DNA of 64,000 nucleotides from Aeromonas sanarellii (GTDB taxonomy: Bacteria; Pseudomonadota; Gammaproteobacteria; Enterobacterales; Aeromonadaceae). A program made the translations under genes and the position numbers. This document shows positions 26,119-33,771 of the stretch, one piece after another (position 1 is the first letter of the stretch; each line of letters opens with the position of its first letter). The DNA lies in contig NZ_CDBN01000021.1 of NCBI RefSeq assembly GCF_000820085.1, positions 274,788-338,787 of the forward strand, in the 5' to 3' direction. The notes beneath the pieces are model-generated. The model was given only the letters and a program-made list of their open reading frames with translations, was not told the DNA's origin and searched no databases.

Positions 26119-26143
26119 GTAAAATTTGTCGGCAATATTTTAC
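26119..26143 (+). promoter_or_regulatory. Inverted repeat in the guaB promoter/leader
   Basis: GTAAAAT (26119–26125) and ATTTTAC (26137–26143) are perfect arms 11 bp apart, ending 30 bp before the guaB start. It is in the AT-rich promoter segment and may be an operator or core promoter; the regulator is unknown. Confidence 0.35.
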
Positions 26144-26173
26144 ACCCCCACTCCTCAACGGTGAGATATTGCC

Positions 26174-27637
26174 ATGCTCAGGATTGCCAAAGAAGCGCTG
26201 ACCTTCGACGATGTACTGTTGGTTCCAGCCCACTCCACTGTTCTCCCCAATACCGCCGACCTGCGTACCAAGCTCACGTCTGCGATCTCGCTGAATATCC
26301 CGATGATCTCCGCTGCCATGGACACAGTGACCGAAGCCCGTCTGGCTATCGCACTGGCCCAGGAAGGCGGTATCGGCTTCATTCACAAGAACATGTCCAT
26401 CGAGCAGCAGGCTGCCGAAGTGCGCAAGGTCAAGAAGTACGAGAGCGGCGTCGTCAGCGACCCCGTCACCGTGCGCCCTGACATGACCATCGCCCAGATC
26501 AAGGAGCTGAGCCACAAGAACGGTTTCGCTGGTTACCCCGTGGTGACCGACGGCAACCAGCTGGTGGGCATCATCACCGGCCGTGACGTGCGCTTCGTCA
26601 TCGATCTCTCCCAGACCGTCGAACAGATCATGACCCAGAAGGATCGTCTGGTGACCGTGCGTGAAGGGGCCCCTCGCGAAGAGGTGGTGGCCCTGATGCA
26701 GAAGCACCGCATCGAGAAGGTGCTGGTGGTCAACGGCGACTTCAAGCTCAAGGGCATGATCACCGTGAAGGACTTCCAGAAAGCCGAGCGCAAGCCCAAC
26801 GCCTGTAAAGACGAGCGTGGCCGCCTGCGGGTCGGTGCCGCCGTCGGTGCCGGTGCCGGCAACGAAGAGCGCGTCGCCGCCCTGGTGGAAGCCGGTGTGG
26901 ACGTGCTGCTGATCGACTCCTCCCACGGCCACTCCCAGGGCGTGCTGGATCGTATCAAGGCGACCCGTGAAGCCTATCCTGACCTGCAGATCATCGGCGG
27001 CAACGTGGCCACCGGCGCCGGTGCCAAGGCGCTGGTGGAAGCGGGTGTCAACGCCGTCAAGGTCGGTATCGGCCCGGGCTCCATCTGTACTACCCGTATC
27101 GTGACCGGCGTGGGCGTGCCCCAGATCACCGCCATCTCCGACGCCGTGGACGCCCTGGAAGGCACTGGCGTGCCGGTGATTGCCGATGGCGGCATCCGCT
27201 TCTCCGGTGACGTGGCCAAGGCCATCGCCGCCGGTGCGAGCTGCGTCATGGTGGGCTCCATGTTCGCCGGTACCGAAGAGGCGCCGGGCGAGATCGAGCT
27301 CTACCAGGGCCGCTCCTTCAAGTCCTACCGCGGCATGGGGTCCCTCGGCGCCATGTCCAAGGGCTCAAGCGATCGCTACTTCCAGACCGACAACGCCGCC
27401 GACAAGCTGGTGCCGGAAGGGATCGAAGGGCGCGTGCCGTACAAGGGCCGCCTCAAGGAGATCATCCACCAGCAGATGGGCGGCCTGCGCTCCTCCATGG
27501 GTCTGACCGGGAGCGCGACCATCGACGACATGCGCACCAAGGCCGAGTTCGTGCGCATCTCGGGCGCCGGGATGAAAGAGTCCCACGTTCACGACGTGAC
27601 CATTACCAAAGAAGCCCCCAACTACCGGATGGGCTGA
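26174..27637 (+). CDS. guaB: GuaB, IMP dehydrogenase
   Basis: Oxidises IMP to XMP with NAD, the committed step to GMP; 487 aa, cytoplasmic tetramer. TIM barrel with inserted CBS pair (about residues 92–210). Catalytic Cys305 in [13 protein letters not shown]; flap motif GSSDRYFQ. Followed by guaA at 84 bp with a hairpin between, the standard guaBA arrangement. Confidence 0.97.
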   Translation: MLRIAKEALTFDDVLLVPAHSTVLPNTADLRTKLTSAISLNIPMISAAMDTVTEARLAIALAQEGGIGFIHKNMSIEQQAAEVRKVKKYESGVVSDPVTVRPDMTIAQIKELSHKNGFAGYPVVTDGNQLVGIITGRDVRFVIDLSQTVEQIMTQKDRLVTVREGAPREEVVALMQKHRIEKVLVVNGDFKLKGMITVKDFQKAERKPNACKDERGRLRVGAAVGAGAGNEERVAALVEAGVDVLLIDSSHGHSQGVLDRIKATREAYPDLQIIGGNVATGAGAKALVEAGVNAVKVGIGPGSICTTRIVTGVGVPQITAISDAVDALEGTGVPVIADGGIRFSGDVAKAIAAGASCVMVGSMFAGTEEAPGEIELYQGRSFKSYRGMGSLGAMSKGSSDRYFQTDNAADKLVPEGIEGRVPYKGRLKEIIHQQMGGLRSSMGLTGSATIDDMRTKAEFVRISGAGMKESHVHDVTITKEAPNYRMG

Positions 27638-27641
27638 TAAG

Positions 27642-27664
27642 ACGGGGCCCTGCGCCCCGTTTTT
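27642..27664 (+). terminator. Terminator or attenuator between guaB and guaA
   Basis: ACGGGGC-CCTGC-GCCCCGT followed by TTTTT. It lies inside the guaBA operon, so it may reduce guaA expression or separate the two units. Confidence 0.75.
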
Positions 27665-27721
27665 CCACCCTTTTTTTATCCCGTGCTTTTTGTGACAACA
27701 TCAGCCTGATGCAGGAATAAA

Positions 27722-29311
27722 ATGACTAAAGACATTCACGCCCACCGCATCCTTATCCTGGATTTCGGTTCCCAGTACACCCAGCTCATCGCCCGTCGCG
27801 TCCGTGAAATCGGCGTCTACTGCGAGCTGTGGGCCTGGGATGTAACCGAAGCGCAGATCCGCGAGTTCAACCCGAGCGGCATCATCCTCTCCGGCGGCCC
27901 GGAATCCGTGACCGAGGCGGGCAGCCCGCGCGCCCCCGAGTACGTGTTCAACGCCGGCGTGCCGGTGTTCGGCATCTGCTACGGCATGCAGACCATGTCC
28001 GAGCAGCTCGGCGGCAAGGTGCAGTCCTCCAACTTGCGTGAATTCGGCTATGCCCAGGTCGAAGTGCTGGGCCACTCCGGCAAGACCAGCGCGCTCTTGC
28101 GCAACATCGAGGACGCCATTGCCGACAACGGCAATGCCCTGCTGGATGTCTGGATGAGCCACGGCGACAAGGTCACCGAGATCCCGGCCGGCTTCACCAC
28201 CATCGCCCAGACCGCGACCTGCCCCCACGCCGCCATGGCCGACGAAGCCAAGCGCTTCTACGGCGTGCAGTTCCACCCGGAAGTGACCCACACCCGTCAG
28301 GGTGCCCGGATGCTGGAGCACTTCGTCAAGGACATCTGCGGCTGCGAGTGCCTCTGGACCCCGGCCACCATCATCGACGACGCCGTTGCCCGCATCCGCG
28401 AGCAGGTGGGTGACGACGAGGTGATCCTGGGCCTCTCCGGCGGCGTGGACTCCTCCGTGGTCGCCATGCTGGTGCACCGCGCCATCGGCGATCGCCTCAC
28501 CTGCGTCTTCGTCGACAACGGTCTACTGCGTCTGAACGAAGGCCAGCAGGTGATGGACATGTTCGGCGATCACTTCGGCCTGAACATCATCAAGGTCGAC
28601 GCCGAAGAGCGCTTCCTCTCCGCTCTCGCGGGCATCGACGAGCCGGAAGCCAAGCGCAAGACCATAGGCCGCGTCTTCGTCGAAGTGTTCGACGACGAGT
28701 CCAAGAAGCTCAAGAACGCCAAGTGGCTGGCCCAGGGCACCATCTATCCGGATGTCATCGAATCCGCTGCCAGCAAGACCGGCAAGGCCCACGTCATCAA
28801 GTCTCACCACAACGTCGGCGGCCTGCCGGAAGAGATGAAGATGGGTCTGGTGGAGCCGCTGCGCGAGCTGTTCAAGGACGAAGTGCGCCGCGTCGGCCTC
28901 GAACTCGGCCTGCCCTACGACATGCTCTACCGTCACCCCTTCCCGGGTCCGGGTCTGGGCGTGCGCGTGCTGGGCGAAGTGAAGAAAGAGTACTGCGACT
29001 TGCTGCGCAAGGCTGACGCCATCTTCATCGAAGAGCTGCGCAAGGCCGACCTCTACAACCAGGTCAGCCAGGCGTTCGCCGTCTTCCTGCCGGTGCGCTC
29101 CGTTGGCGTCATGGGCGATGGCCGCAAGTACGACTGGGTCATTGCGCTTCGCGCCGTCGAGACCATCGACTTTATGACCGCCCACTGGGCTCACCTGCCG
29201 TACGACTTCCTGGGTCATGTGTCGAACCGCATCATCAACGAGATCAACGGCATCTCCCGCGTGGTGTACGACGTCTCCGGCAAGCCGCCCGCGACTATCG
29301 AATGGGAATAA
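27722..29311 (+). CDS. guaA: GuaA, glutamine-hydrolysing GMP synthase
   Basis: Converts XMP to GMP using glutamine and ATP; 529 aa. Class I glutamine amidotransferase domain (1–205) with nucleophile Cys86 (FGICYGMQ) and the His-Glu pair in QFHPEVTH. The ATP-pyrophosphatase P-loop is LSGGVDSSV near residue 240, with a C-terminal dimerisation domain ending TIEWE. The 3' end of guaA is a known island insertion site in other bacteria, and an AT-rich patch begins after it here. Confidence 0.97.
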   Translation: MTKDIHAHRILILDFGSQYTQLIARRVREIGVYCELWAWDVTEAQIREFNPSGIILSGGPESVTEAGSPRAPEYVFNAGVPVFGICYGMQTMSEQLGGKVQSSNLREFGYAQVEVLGHSGKTSALLRNIEDAIADNGNALLDVWMSHGDKVTEIPAGFTTIAQTATCPHAAMADEAKRFYGVQFHPEVTHTRQGARMLEHFVKDICGCECLWTPATIIDDAVARIREQVGDDEVILGLSGGVDSSVVAMLVHRAIGDRLTCVFVDNGLLRLNEGQQVMDMFGDHFGLNIIKVDAEERFLSALAGIDEPEAKRKTIGRVFVEVFDDESKKLKNAKWLAQGTIYPDVIESAASKTGKAHVIKSHHNVGGLPEEMKMGLVEPLRELFKDEVRRVGLELGLPYDMLYRHPFPGPGLGVRVLGEVKKEYCDLLRKADAIFIEELRKADLYNQVSQAFAVFLPVRSVGVMGDGRKYDWVIALRAVETIDFMTAHWAHLPYDFLGHVSNRIINEINGISRVVYDVSGKPPATIEWE

Positions 29312-29350
29312 GCGCTCACCGCTTTCCTTGCCGATAATGCAAAACTGTCA

Positions 29351-29381
29351 AAAAGACGCCCTTGAGGCGTCTTTTCTTTTT
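29351..29381 (+). terminator. Terminator of guaA
   Basis: AAAAGACGCC-CTTGA-GGCGTCTTTT, then CTTTTT: strong 10-bp stem. Confidence 0.92.
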
Positions 29382-29915
29382 CCAATCGTTTGCGAGAAAA
29401 TTTTGCCCCTGGCGAGGGGGGGAGGGCTCTGTTGCCAACGTTGTCGTGGTGAGTTCCTGAGTCGATCAACGGAGCGTCATCCATCGCGTCCACATATGGC
29501 GGCAGGCTGTTGTTTCTCCTGGTAGGAGAGGGGAGCAATCCAAGTCCGTCAGTTGCCATGTGGATAATGGATCCGGATACCCGCGGCTTGGATGCCCCAT
29601 CTTGAAGCAAGAGGGTGATACGAGTTGCTGATACGCCCCCAAGATGGGGTAATTTCTTGATCTGGCTTGGGAAACGCCCACCTTCCGCTTTTTATTGTCT
29701 CTCTTGCTCGCTAGGATATCCGTCTGGATATGGCCTCTTTGTAGTCACCGATGAACCAGACCAGAGACACCGCGTGGGTTAAAGGCTGCAAACTGGAAGC
29801 TGTCGGGCGGTAGCTTGGGTGTAATTCGGCACTGACACCAGCACGGTGATGCCACAGCGGATAGAAGCGTATGCGGTCTGACACCAGTGACAGTTTGCTA
29901 ATATCATGATTTAAA
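29382..29915. other. Non-coding left flank of the AT-rich patch
   Basis: No convincing gene in either strand. It contains a perfect inverted repeat, CCCCATCTTG (29595–29604) and CAAGATGGGG (29640–29649), around 35 bp, plus a short palindrome ATATCC/GGATAT at 29716–29731. Composition is mixed, as if several fragments were joined. Confidence 0.45.
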
Positions 29916-30020
29916 ATGATTTTTTTAGGTGTTTATGAAGATGAAGCGGAGTTATACGGAAGGCTCTGGTATTGGATTAGTACCGCCTACCATCTAATCA
30001 CTGTTATAGCTAAATATTAA
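29916..30020 (+). CDS. Possible 34-aa small protein upstream of the membrane protein
   Basis: ATG to TAA frame encoding MIFLGVYEDEAELYGRLWYW then ISTAYHLITVIAKY. An acidic front is followed by a hydrophobic helix-like end. It stops 13 nt before the next gene's start, in another frame. No clear ribosome site, so it is doubtful. Confidence 0.25.
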   Translation: MIFLGVYEDEAELYGRLWYWISTAYHLITVIAKY

Positions 30021-30033
30021 TTACGGAGATAAT

Positions 30034-30678
30034 TTGAAAGTTTCTCAGTATCTAAATAAGACCAATATCATGTGGTGTTGCTTGTTAGTATTGGTTTGTT
30101 TGGTCACCCATGGTTTTGTTAAGTATGGGTTGGCACACTATACAGATAACTTATTGCCAGAATTTACAGGAGTGTTCTTTGAACTGTTTGTAGTTTTGCT
30201 TGTTTTCAACAAGTGGCAAGAGCGTGAAGAGTCAAAACAAAAAATAGCCAAGGAAAAGCGTCTAAGAGAGTTTCTTATTTTTATCATAAATGAGTTCGCA
30301 AATTTTAGGTCTATGCCAGAAGGTTTTAGCTTCTATGGACTATCTCACACCGAGAACCAAACCGTTCTTAATAGGCTAAAGACTGAATTTACAAGTGCTC
30401 AAAACACTCCAATTTCGTTCCGTTATAGCTTTATTCAACACTGCCAAATTGATATTGATGCTTTAACTTCACTTTTACCAGTTGCAGCTGATTTATCTGA
30501 AGAGCATTTTAAATCTTGGGCTCGTATAGTTTTCTATGTTAAAAAGTCGTCCATGCTTGATATCACAGTTCTTAAAGACTTCGAAAAGTTCGATGAGCAT
30601 ATTGTGAAGTTATTAGATTACATCCGACGCTTCGATAAGGCTTCCTTTGACAAAAAAATCTACCATGGTGCAATTTAG
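30034..30678 (+). CDS. Hypothetical membrane protein in AT-rich patch
   Basis: 214 aa, not recognised. Start TTG with GGAG six nt upstream. Two membrane helices are predicted at residues 12–30 and 42–60, then a charged cytoplasmic helical domain beginning WQEREESKQKIAKEKRLREF. Codon use is strongly AT-biased compared with the GC-rich neighbours, indicating transfer. It lies just before a HEPN protein in the same direction with 147 bp between; a joint defence role is possible but unproven. Confidence 0.7.
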   Translation: MKVSQYLNKTNIMWCCLLVLVCLVTHGFVKYGLAHYTDNLLPEFTGVFFELFVVLLVFNKWQEREESKQKIAKEKRLREFLIFIINEFANFRSMPEGFSFYGLSHTENQTVLNRLKTEFTSAQNTPISFRYSFIQHCQIDIDALTSLLPVAADLSEEHFKSWARIVFYVKKSSMLDITVLKDFEKFDEHIVKLLDYIRRFDKASFDKKIYHGAI

Positions 30679-30783
30679 CCATAGCAAACTGTTCAAGAGG
30701 GATTCACAACACGTGCTATTTTTACTATGCGCTGGTTTCAGTGATTAAGGTGGTTTATAGCGGTATTTGTATTATGTTACCCC

Positions 30784-30800
30784 CATAACAGAATGTTATG
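30784..30800 (+). promoter_or_regulatory. Perfect palindrome before the HEPN gene
   Basis: CATAACA-GAA-TGTTATG: 7-bp arms with a 3-bp centre, ending 25 bp before the start codon. It looks like an operator, perhaps for repression or autoregulation. Confidence 0.45.
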
Positions 30801-30825
30801 AGCAGATGAAATAAAGGTAATCAAT

Positions 30826-31476
30826 ATGGATGAGCATCTTCAGAAAGTATTTGACCGAATGAAGCAAGAACTGAATCATATTCATTACAGGTGGACTCTA
30901 TATCGTCAAATTTTTGGAACTAATTCAAGTAGGATTAAGCTAATAAATAAAACATCTTCAAGCGTTTTTGTAGAGTTTCAGTGGTTGATAATTGATTACA
31001 TGGTTATGTCTTTGAGTAAGCTAACTGATAGGGCCAGAATGCAAGGAAACAACAATTTGTCATTCCATTACCTAATCGAGAAAGTCAGAGGGAACGGTAA
31101 TGTTGAGCTCACAGATGAATTAAATGCTGAACTTGAAGTGCTGACAATTGCATGTGAAAAATTTAGAGAAATTCGTAACAAACGAGTTGCGCACAACGAT
31201 CTAGTGGTTGCTCTAGATGAATATGATTCTCCTCTTCCTGGAGTTTCAAGAGCAGATATTGAGAAGGCTCTTTTTCATGCTCGAAACGTAATGAATAAAG
31301 TCGAATTACACTTCAATGACAGCCAGACCCTATATGAGGAAATAATTATTCCTCTTAAAAATGATGGGCGATCAGTACTTATTTGGTTGCAAAAAGGGTT
31401 AATGTACGAACAACTCGAAGATGAGGGCCTTATTGAGTGTGGAAAATGGCGAGAGCTGGGTGACCTGGACGCATAG
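30826..31476 (+). CDS. HEPN/AbiU2-like protein, putative phage-defence RNase
   Basis: 216-aa soluble helical protein resembling the HEPN_AbiU2 family. The signature Rx5H appears as EIRNKRVAHND (Arg117, Asn118, His123), the usual RNase site of HEPN domains. A preceding helix (VEFQWLIIDYMVMSLSKLTDRA) also fits the family. AAAGG precedes the ATG. Strong AT bias marks it as acquired. No antitoxin-like nucleotidyltransferase is adjacent. The family assignment is by motif only. Confidence 0.65.
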   Translation: MDEHLQKVFDRMKQELNHIHYRWTLYRQIFGTNSSRIKLINKTSSSVFVEFQWLIIDYMVMSLSKLTDRARMQGNNNLSFHYLIEKVRGNGNVELTDELNAELEVLTIACEKFREIRNKRVAHNDLVVALDEYDSPLPGVSRADIEKALFHARNVMNKVELHFNDSQTLYEEIIIPLKNDGRSVLIWLQKGLMYEQLEDEGLIECGKWRELGDLDA

Positions 31477-31483
31477 CAAGTGC

Positions 31484-31583
31484 CGTAGGGTGCAATGAAA
31501 TTGCACCGCTAATTTTGTGCCTCATATCTTGCATAAAGCAGCTCAGCAAATGGTGCAATGCGCTGCGCTTATTGCACCCTACG
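31484..31583. repeat. 100-bp MITE/REP-like element with two hairpins
   Basis: Ends are perfect inverted repeats: CGTAGGGTGCAAT (31484–31496) and ATTGCACCCTACG (31571–31583). The left end folds on itself (GGTGCAAT-GAA-ATTGCACC) and the right end likewise (GGTGCAATGCGC...TTATTGCACC). It follows the HEPN gene by 7 bp. This class of GTAGGGTGCAAT repeat is scattered in many gammaproteobacteria. No transposase is present. Confidence 0.75.
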
Positions 31584-31786
31584 TGTCTCTTTGTCAATTC
31601 GATGGGGGTGACATAGCTGAGCACAATGCCTCGCCAAAGCAACAAAAGGGGCTGTCTGCGCCCTGACTCTTCTAATGTTCCCGTTTTATATCGCATCCTG
31701 CTCGTTTGGCGCTACCTGATTGTCTGCTGCCTCACAACCAACACTCCAGTTTCTCCCCCATCAGGGCGAGTAGAAAAAGGCCATGT

Positions 31787-32614
31787 TCACTCATACCTTG
31801 CCGCTTCCCAGGCGTGTATCGCCTGTTTGCGGGTCTCGCCCCAGTGATAGCCGCCGAGTTTGCCGTTTTGCTGGATGACTCTGTGGCAGGGGATCATCAA
31901 GGCGACGGGGTTGGCGCCCACCGCCAGCCCCACGGCGCGGGCGGCCTTGGGGTTGCCGACGGCGCTCGCCACCTGGGCGTAGCTCACCACCTTGGCGGGC
32001 GGGATCTGCAGTAGCGCCCGCCAGACGCTGATCTGAAAGTTGGTGCCGCTCACGTGCAAGGAGATGGGGCGATCCGGCGTCTTGCTGCCATCGAACATGG
32101 TGTGGATGACCCCCTGGGTGCGTGATGGCGCTTCTCTAAGCTCTGCCGCTGGCCAGCGCTGGGCGAGGGCGGCCAGGGGCGCCTCTGGGGCCTGGTCATC
32201 GAGAAACGAAAAGTTGCACACCCCCCGCGGGGTCAGGGCGACGAATGCCTGGCCGAAGGGGGTGTCGTGCACCCCGTGATCGATGACCAGCCCGGCGCCG
32301 CGTTGCTTGTACTCGCCCGGCGTCACCGCTTCGAGCTGCACGAAGTGATCGTAGAGCCGCGAGCCGCTGCTCAGGCCCAGGGTATCGGCCACCTCCAGCA
32401 GCGGGCGTGACTCCTGCAGCAGCGCCTTGGCCCGCTCCAGGGTCAGTACCTGCAGATAGCGCTTGGGCGTCACCCCGGCCCAGCGGCTGAACAGCCGCTG
32501 GAAGTGAAAGGGGCTTAAGTGAACGTGCGCCGCTATCTCGTCCAGGGTGGGCTGGCGCGCCACCTGGCCTGCAATAAAGGCAATGGCATCACTGATGCGG
32601 GCATAATCGGACAT
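31787..32614 (-). CDS. AraC-type helix-turn-helix fused to O6-alkylguanine-DNA alkyltransferase
   Basis: 275-aa Ada-like protein: AraC HTH domain (residues 1–100, e.g. LDEIAAHVHLSPFHFQRLF) then methyltransferase domain with active-site PCHRV near residue 240 and the preceding RAVGLAVGANPVALMI. It transfers alkyl groups from O6-guanine to its own cysteine and may regulate transcription. The N-terminal zinc-cysteine methylphosphotriester domain of full Ada is missing, so it lacks the classical adaptive-response sensor. Gene 50 bp downstream of an SDR gene on the same strand. Confidence 0.9.
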   Translation of the reverse strand: MSDYARISDAIAFIAGQVARQPTLDEIAAHVHLSPFHFQRLFSRWAGVTPKRYLQVLTLERAKALLQESRPLLEVADTLGLSSGSRLYDHFVQLEAVTPGEYKQRGAGLVIDHGVHDTPFGQAFVALTPRGVCNFSFLDDQAPEAPLAALAQRWPAAELREAPSRTQGVIHTMFDGSKTPDRPISLHVSGTNFQISVWRALLQIPPAKVVSYAQVASAVGNPKAARAVGLAVGANPVALMIPCHRVIQQNGKLGGYHWGETRKQAIHAWEAARYE

Positions 32615-32665
32615 AAGGCGCTCTCACGATAAGGTTGCGGTCGCAGGATGTTGGGGGCGACAAGG

Positions 32666-33430
32666 TCATGTGCGACAAATAGATACCCCACCATCGGCCA
32701 GCAGGGCAATGCCGGTGGTAAAGCTGGATGCATCGGACGCGAGATAAAGGGCCGAGCGGGCGATCTCCTCCGGTTGGGCCAGGCGCTTGAGGGCATGCAT
32801 ATGCTGCACAAAGGCGAGACTCTCCGGCGTATCGGTAAAGGCGCGTCCCATGGGGGTGTCGGTACCCCCCGGCAGCAGGGCGTTGACCCGCACCCCCTGT
32901 GCCCCATATTCGGCGGCCAGCACCTGGGTCAGGCCGATGAGGCCGGCCTTGCTCGCCGCATAAGCCGCCATGCCGGGCAGCCCCAGGGTATGGCCGACGA
33001 AGGTGGAGGTAAAGATAAGGGAGCCGCCCCCGCGCGCAAGCATGGCGGGGATCTGGTACTTGGCCCCCAGAAAGGCGCTGGTGAGGTTGGTCTCCAGGGT
33101 CTCCTGCCACTGGGTCAGCGCCATCTCCTGTACGCTGCCCGGCGTCCCCGTGGTGCCGGCGTTGTTGAAGGCAACGTCGAGCCCGCCGAAACGCCCCACG
33201 GCCAGCTCCACCAGGGCGCTGGCGTAAGCTTCGCTTTTCACATCCCCCGCCAGGCTCACCGCCTGGCCCCCGCATTCCCTGATCTCCTCCACCAGCGCAT
33301 CCAGCTCGGGCTGGCGGCGGGCACCCAGGACGACGCTGGCCCCCTCCCGGGCAAACAGGATGGCACTGGCGCGGCCGATGCCGGAGCTGGCGCCGGTGAT
33401 GATGGCGACCTTGTTGGACAGTTGTGACAT
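32666..33430 (-). CDS. Short-chain dehydrogenase/reductase
   Basis: 254-aa NAD(P)-dependent oxidoreductase. Cofactor motif TGASSGIG (residues 13–20), NNAG, catalytic Tyr/Lys in YAASK with an upstream Ser/Thr in FTSTF, and C-terminal TGIALLADGGVS. Substrate unknown. Start MSQLSNKVAII at 33430; an earlier in-frame ATG would cover the inverted repeat upstream. Confidence 0.9.
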   Translation of the reverse strand: MSQLSNKVAIITGASSGIGRASAILFAREGASVVLGARRQPELDALVEEIRECGGQAVSLAGDVKSEAYASALVELAVGRFGGLDVAFNNAGTTGTPGSVQEMALTQWQETLETNLTSAFLGAKYQIPAMLARGGGSLIFTSTFVGHTLGLPGMAAYAASKAGLIGLTQVLAAEYGAQGVRVNALLPGGTDTPMGRAFTDTPESLAFVQHMHALKRLAQPEEIARSALYLASDASSFTTGIALLADGGVSICRT

Positions 33431-33771
33431 GGCAGTTCCCTCGCTGGTGTGTTGTGCGGGCGCACAGGGTTGGTAGTGGGTTGGAACCCCAATGGATTCG
33501 GCTCTCAATAGGTTCGAACCCACTTGGGTTTGACCCCGCTCAGGCCCCACTATGGCAACCGGCCCTCGCTGGCACGACCCGGATCTTGCTCTCTTTGCCC
33601 TCGCGTCGCTTTGCTGCGCGCTGATGGCGGCCCTTGCGGCAACAAAACAGGGGATCTTCGGCCGTCATTCTCTATAATGCCCCCTCTTTTTTTGACTGCA
33701 GGTTTGACTGCCGGGCCAACCACCGGCGGCGCCGTTGGCCGCGAGCCGGCCACCCTGATTGAGACGATGTC
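33431..33771. other. Divergent promoter region with a long inverted repeat
   Basis: GTGGGTTGGAACC (33476–33488) and GGTTCGAACCCAC (33511–33523) are inverted arms with one mismatch and a 22-bp spacer, 46 bp before the SDR start. A TATAAT box (33673–33678) could serve the kinase gene. The GGTTCGAACCC arm resembles a T-arm of tRNA but no tRNA folds around it. Confidence 0.45.

Noticed and set aside
29215..29610. 131-codon minus frame at the guaA end
   Set aside because: Half of it is antisense to guaA and the rest crosses the guaA terminator; such frames are commonly mis-annotated.
29595..29649. Integron attC site
   Set aside because: The inverted repeat lacks the RYYYAAC/GTTRRRY core sites and no integrase is near.
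31590..31620. attR copy of the guaA end
   Set aside because: TTCGATGGGGGTGA only weakly resembles TCGAATGGGAATAA; not enough to call an attachment site.
33505..33540. tRNA gene suggested by GGTTCGAACCC
   Set aside because: No acceptor, D-arm or anticodon stem can be formed around it.
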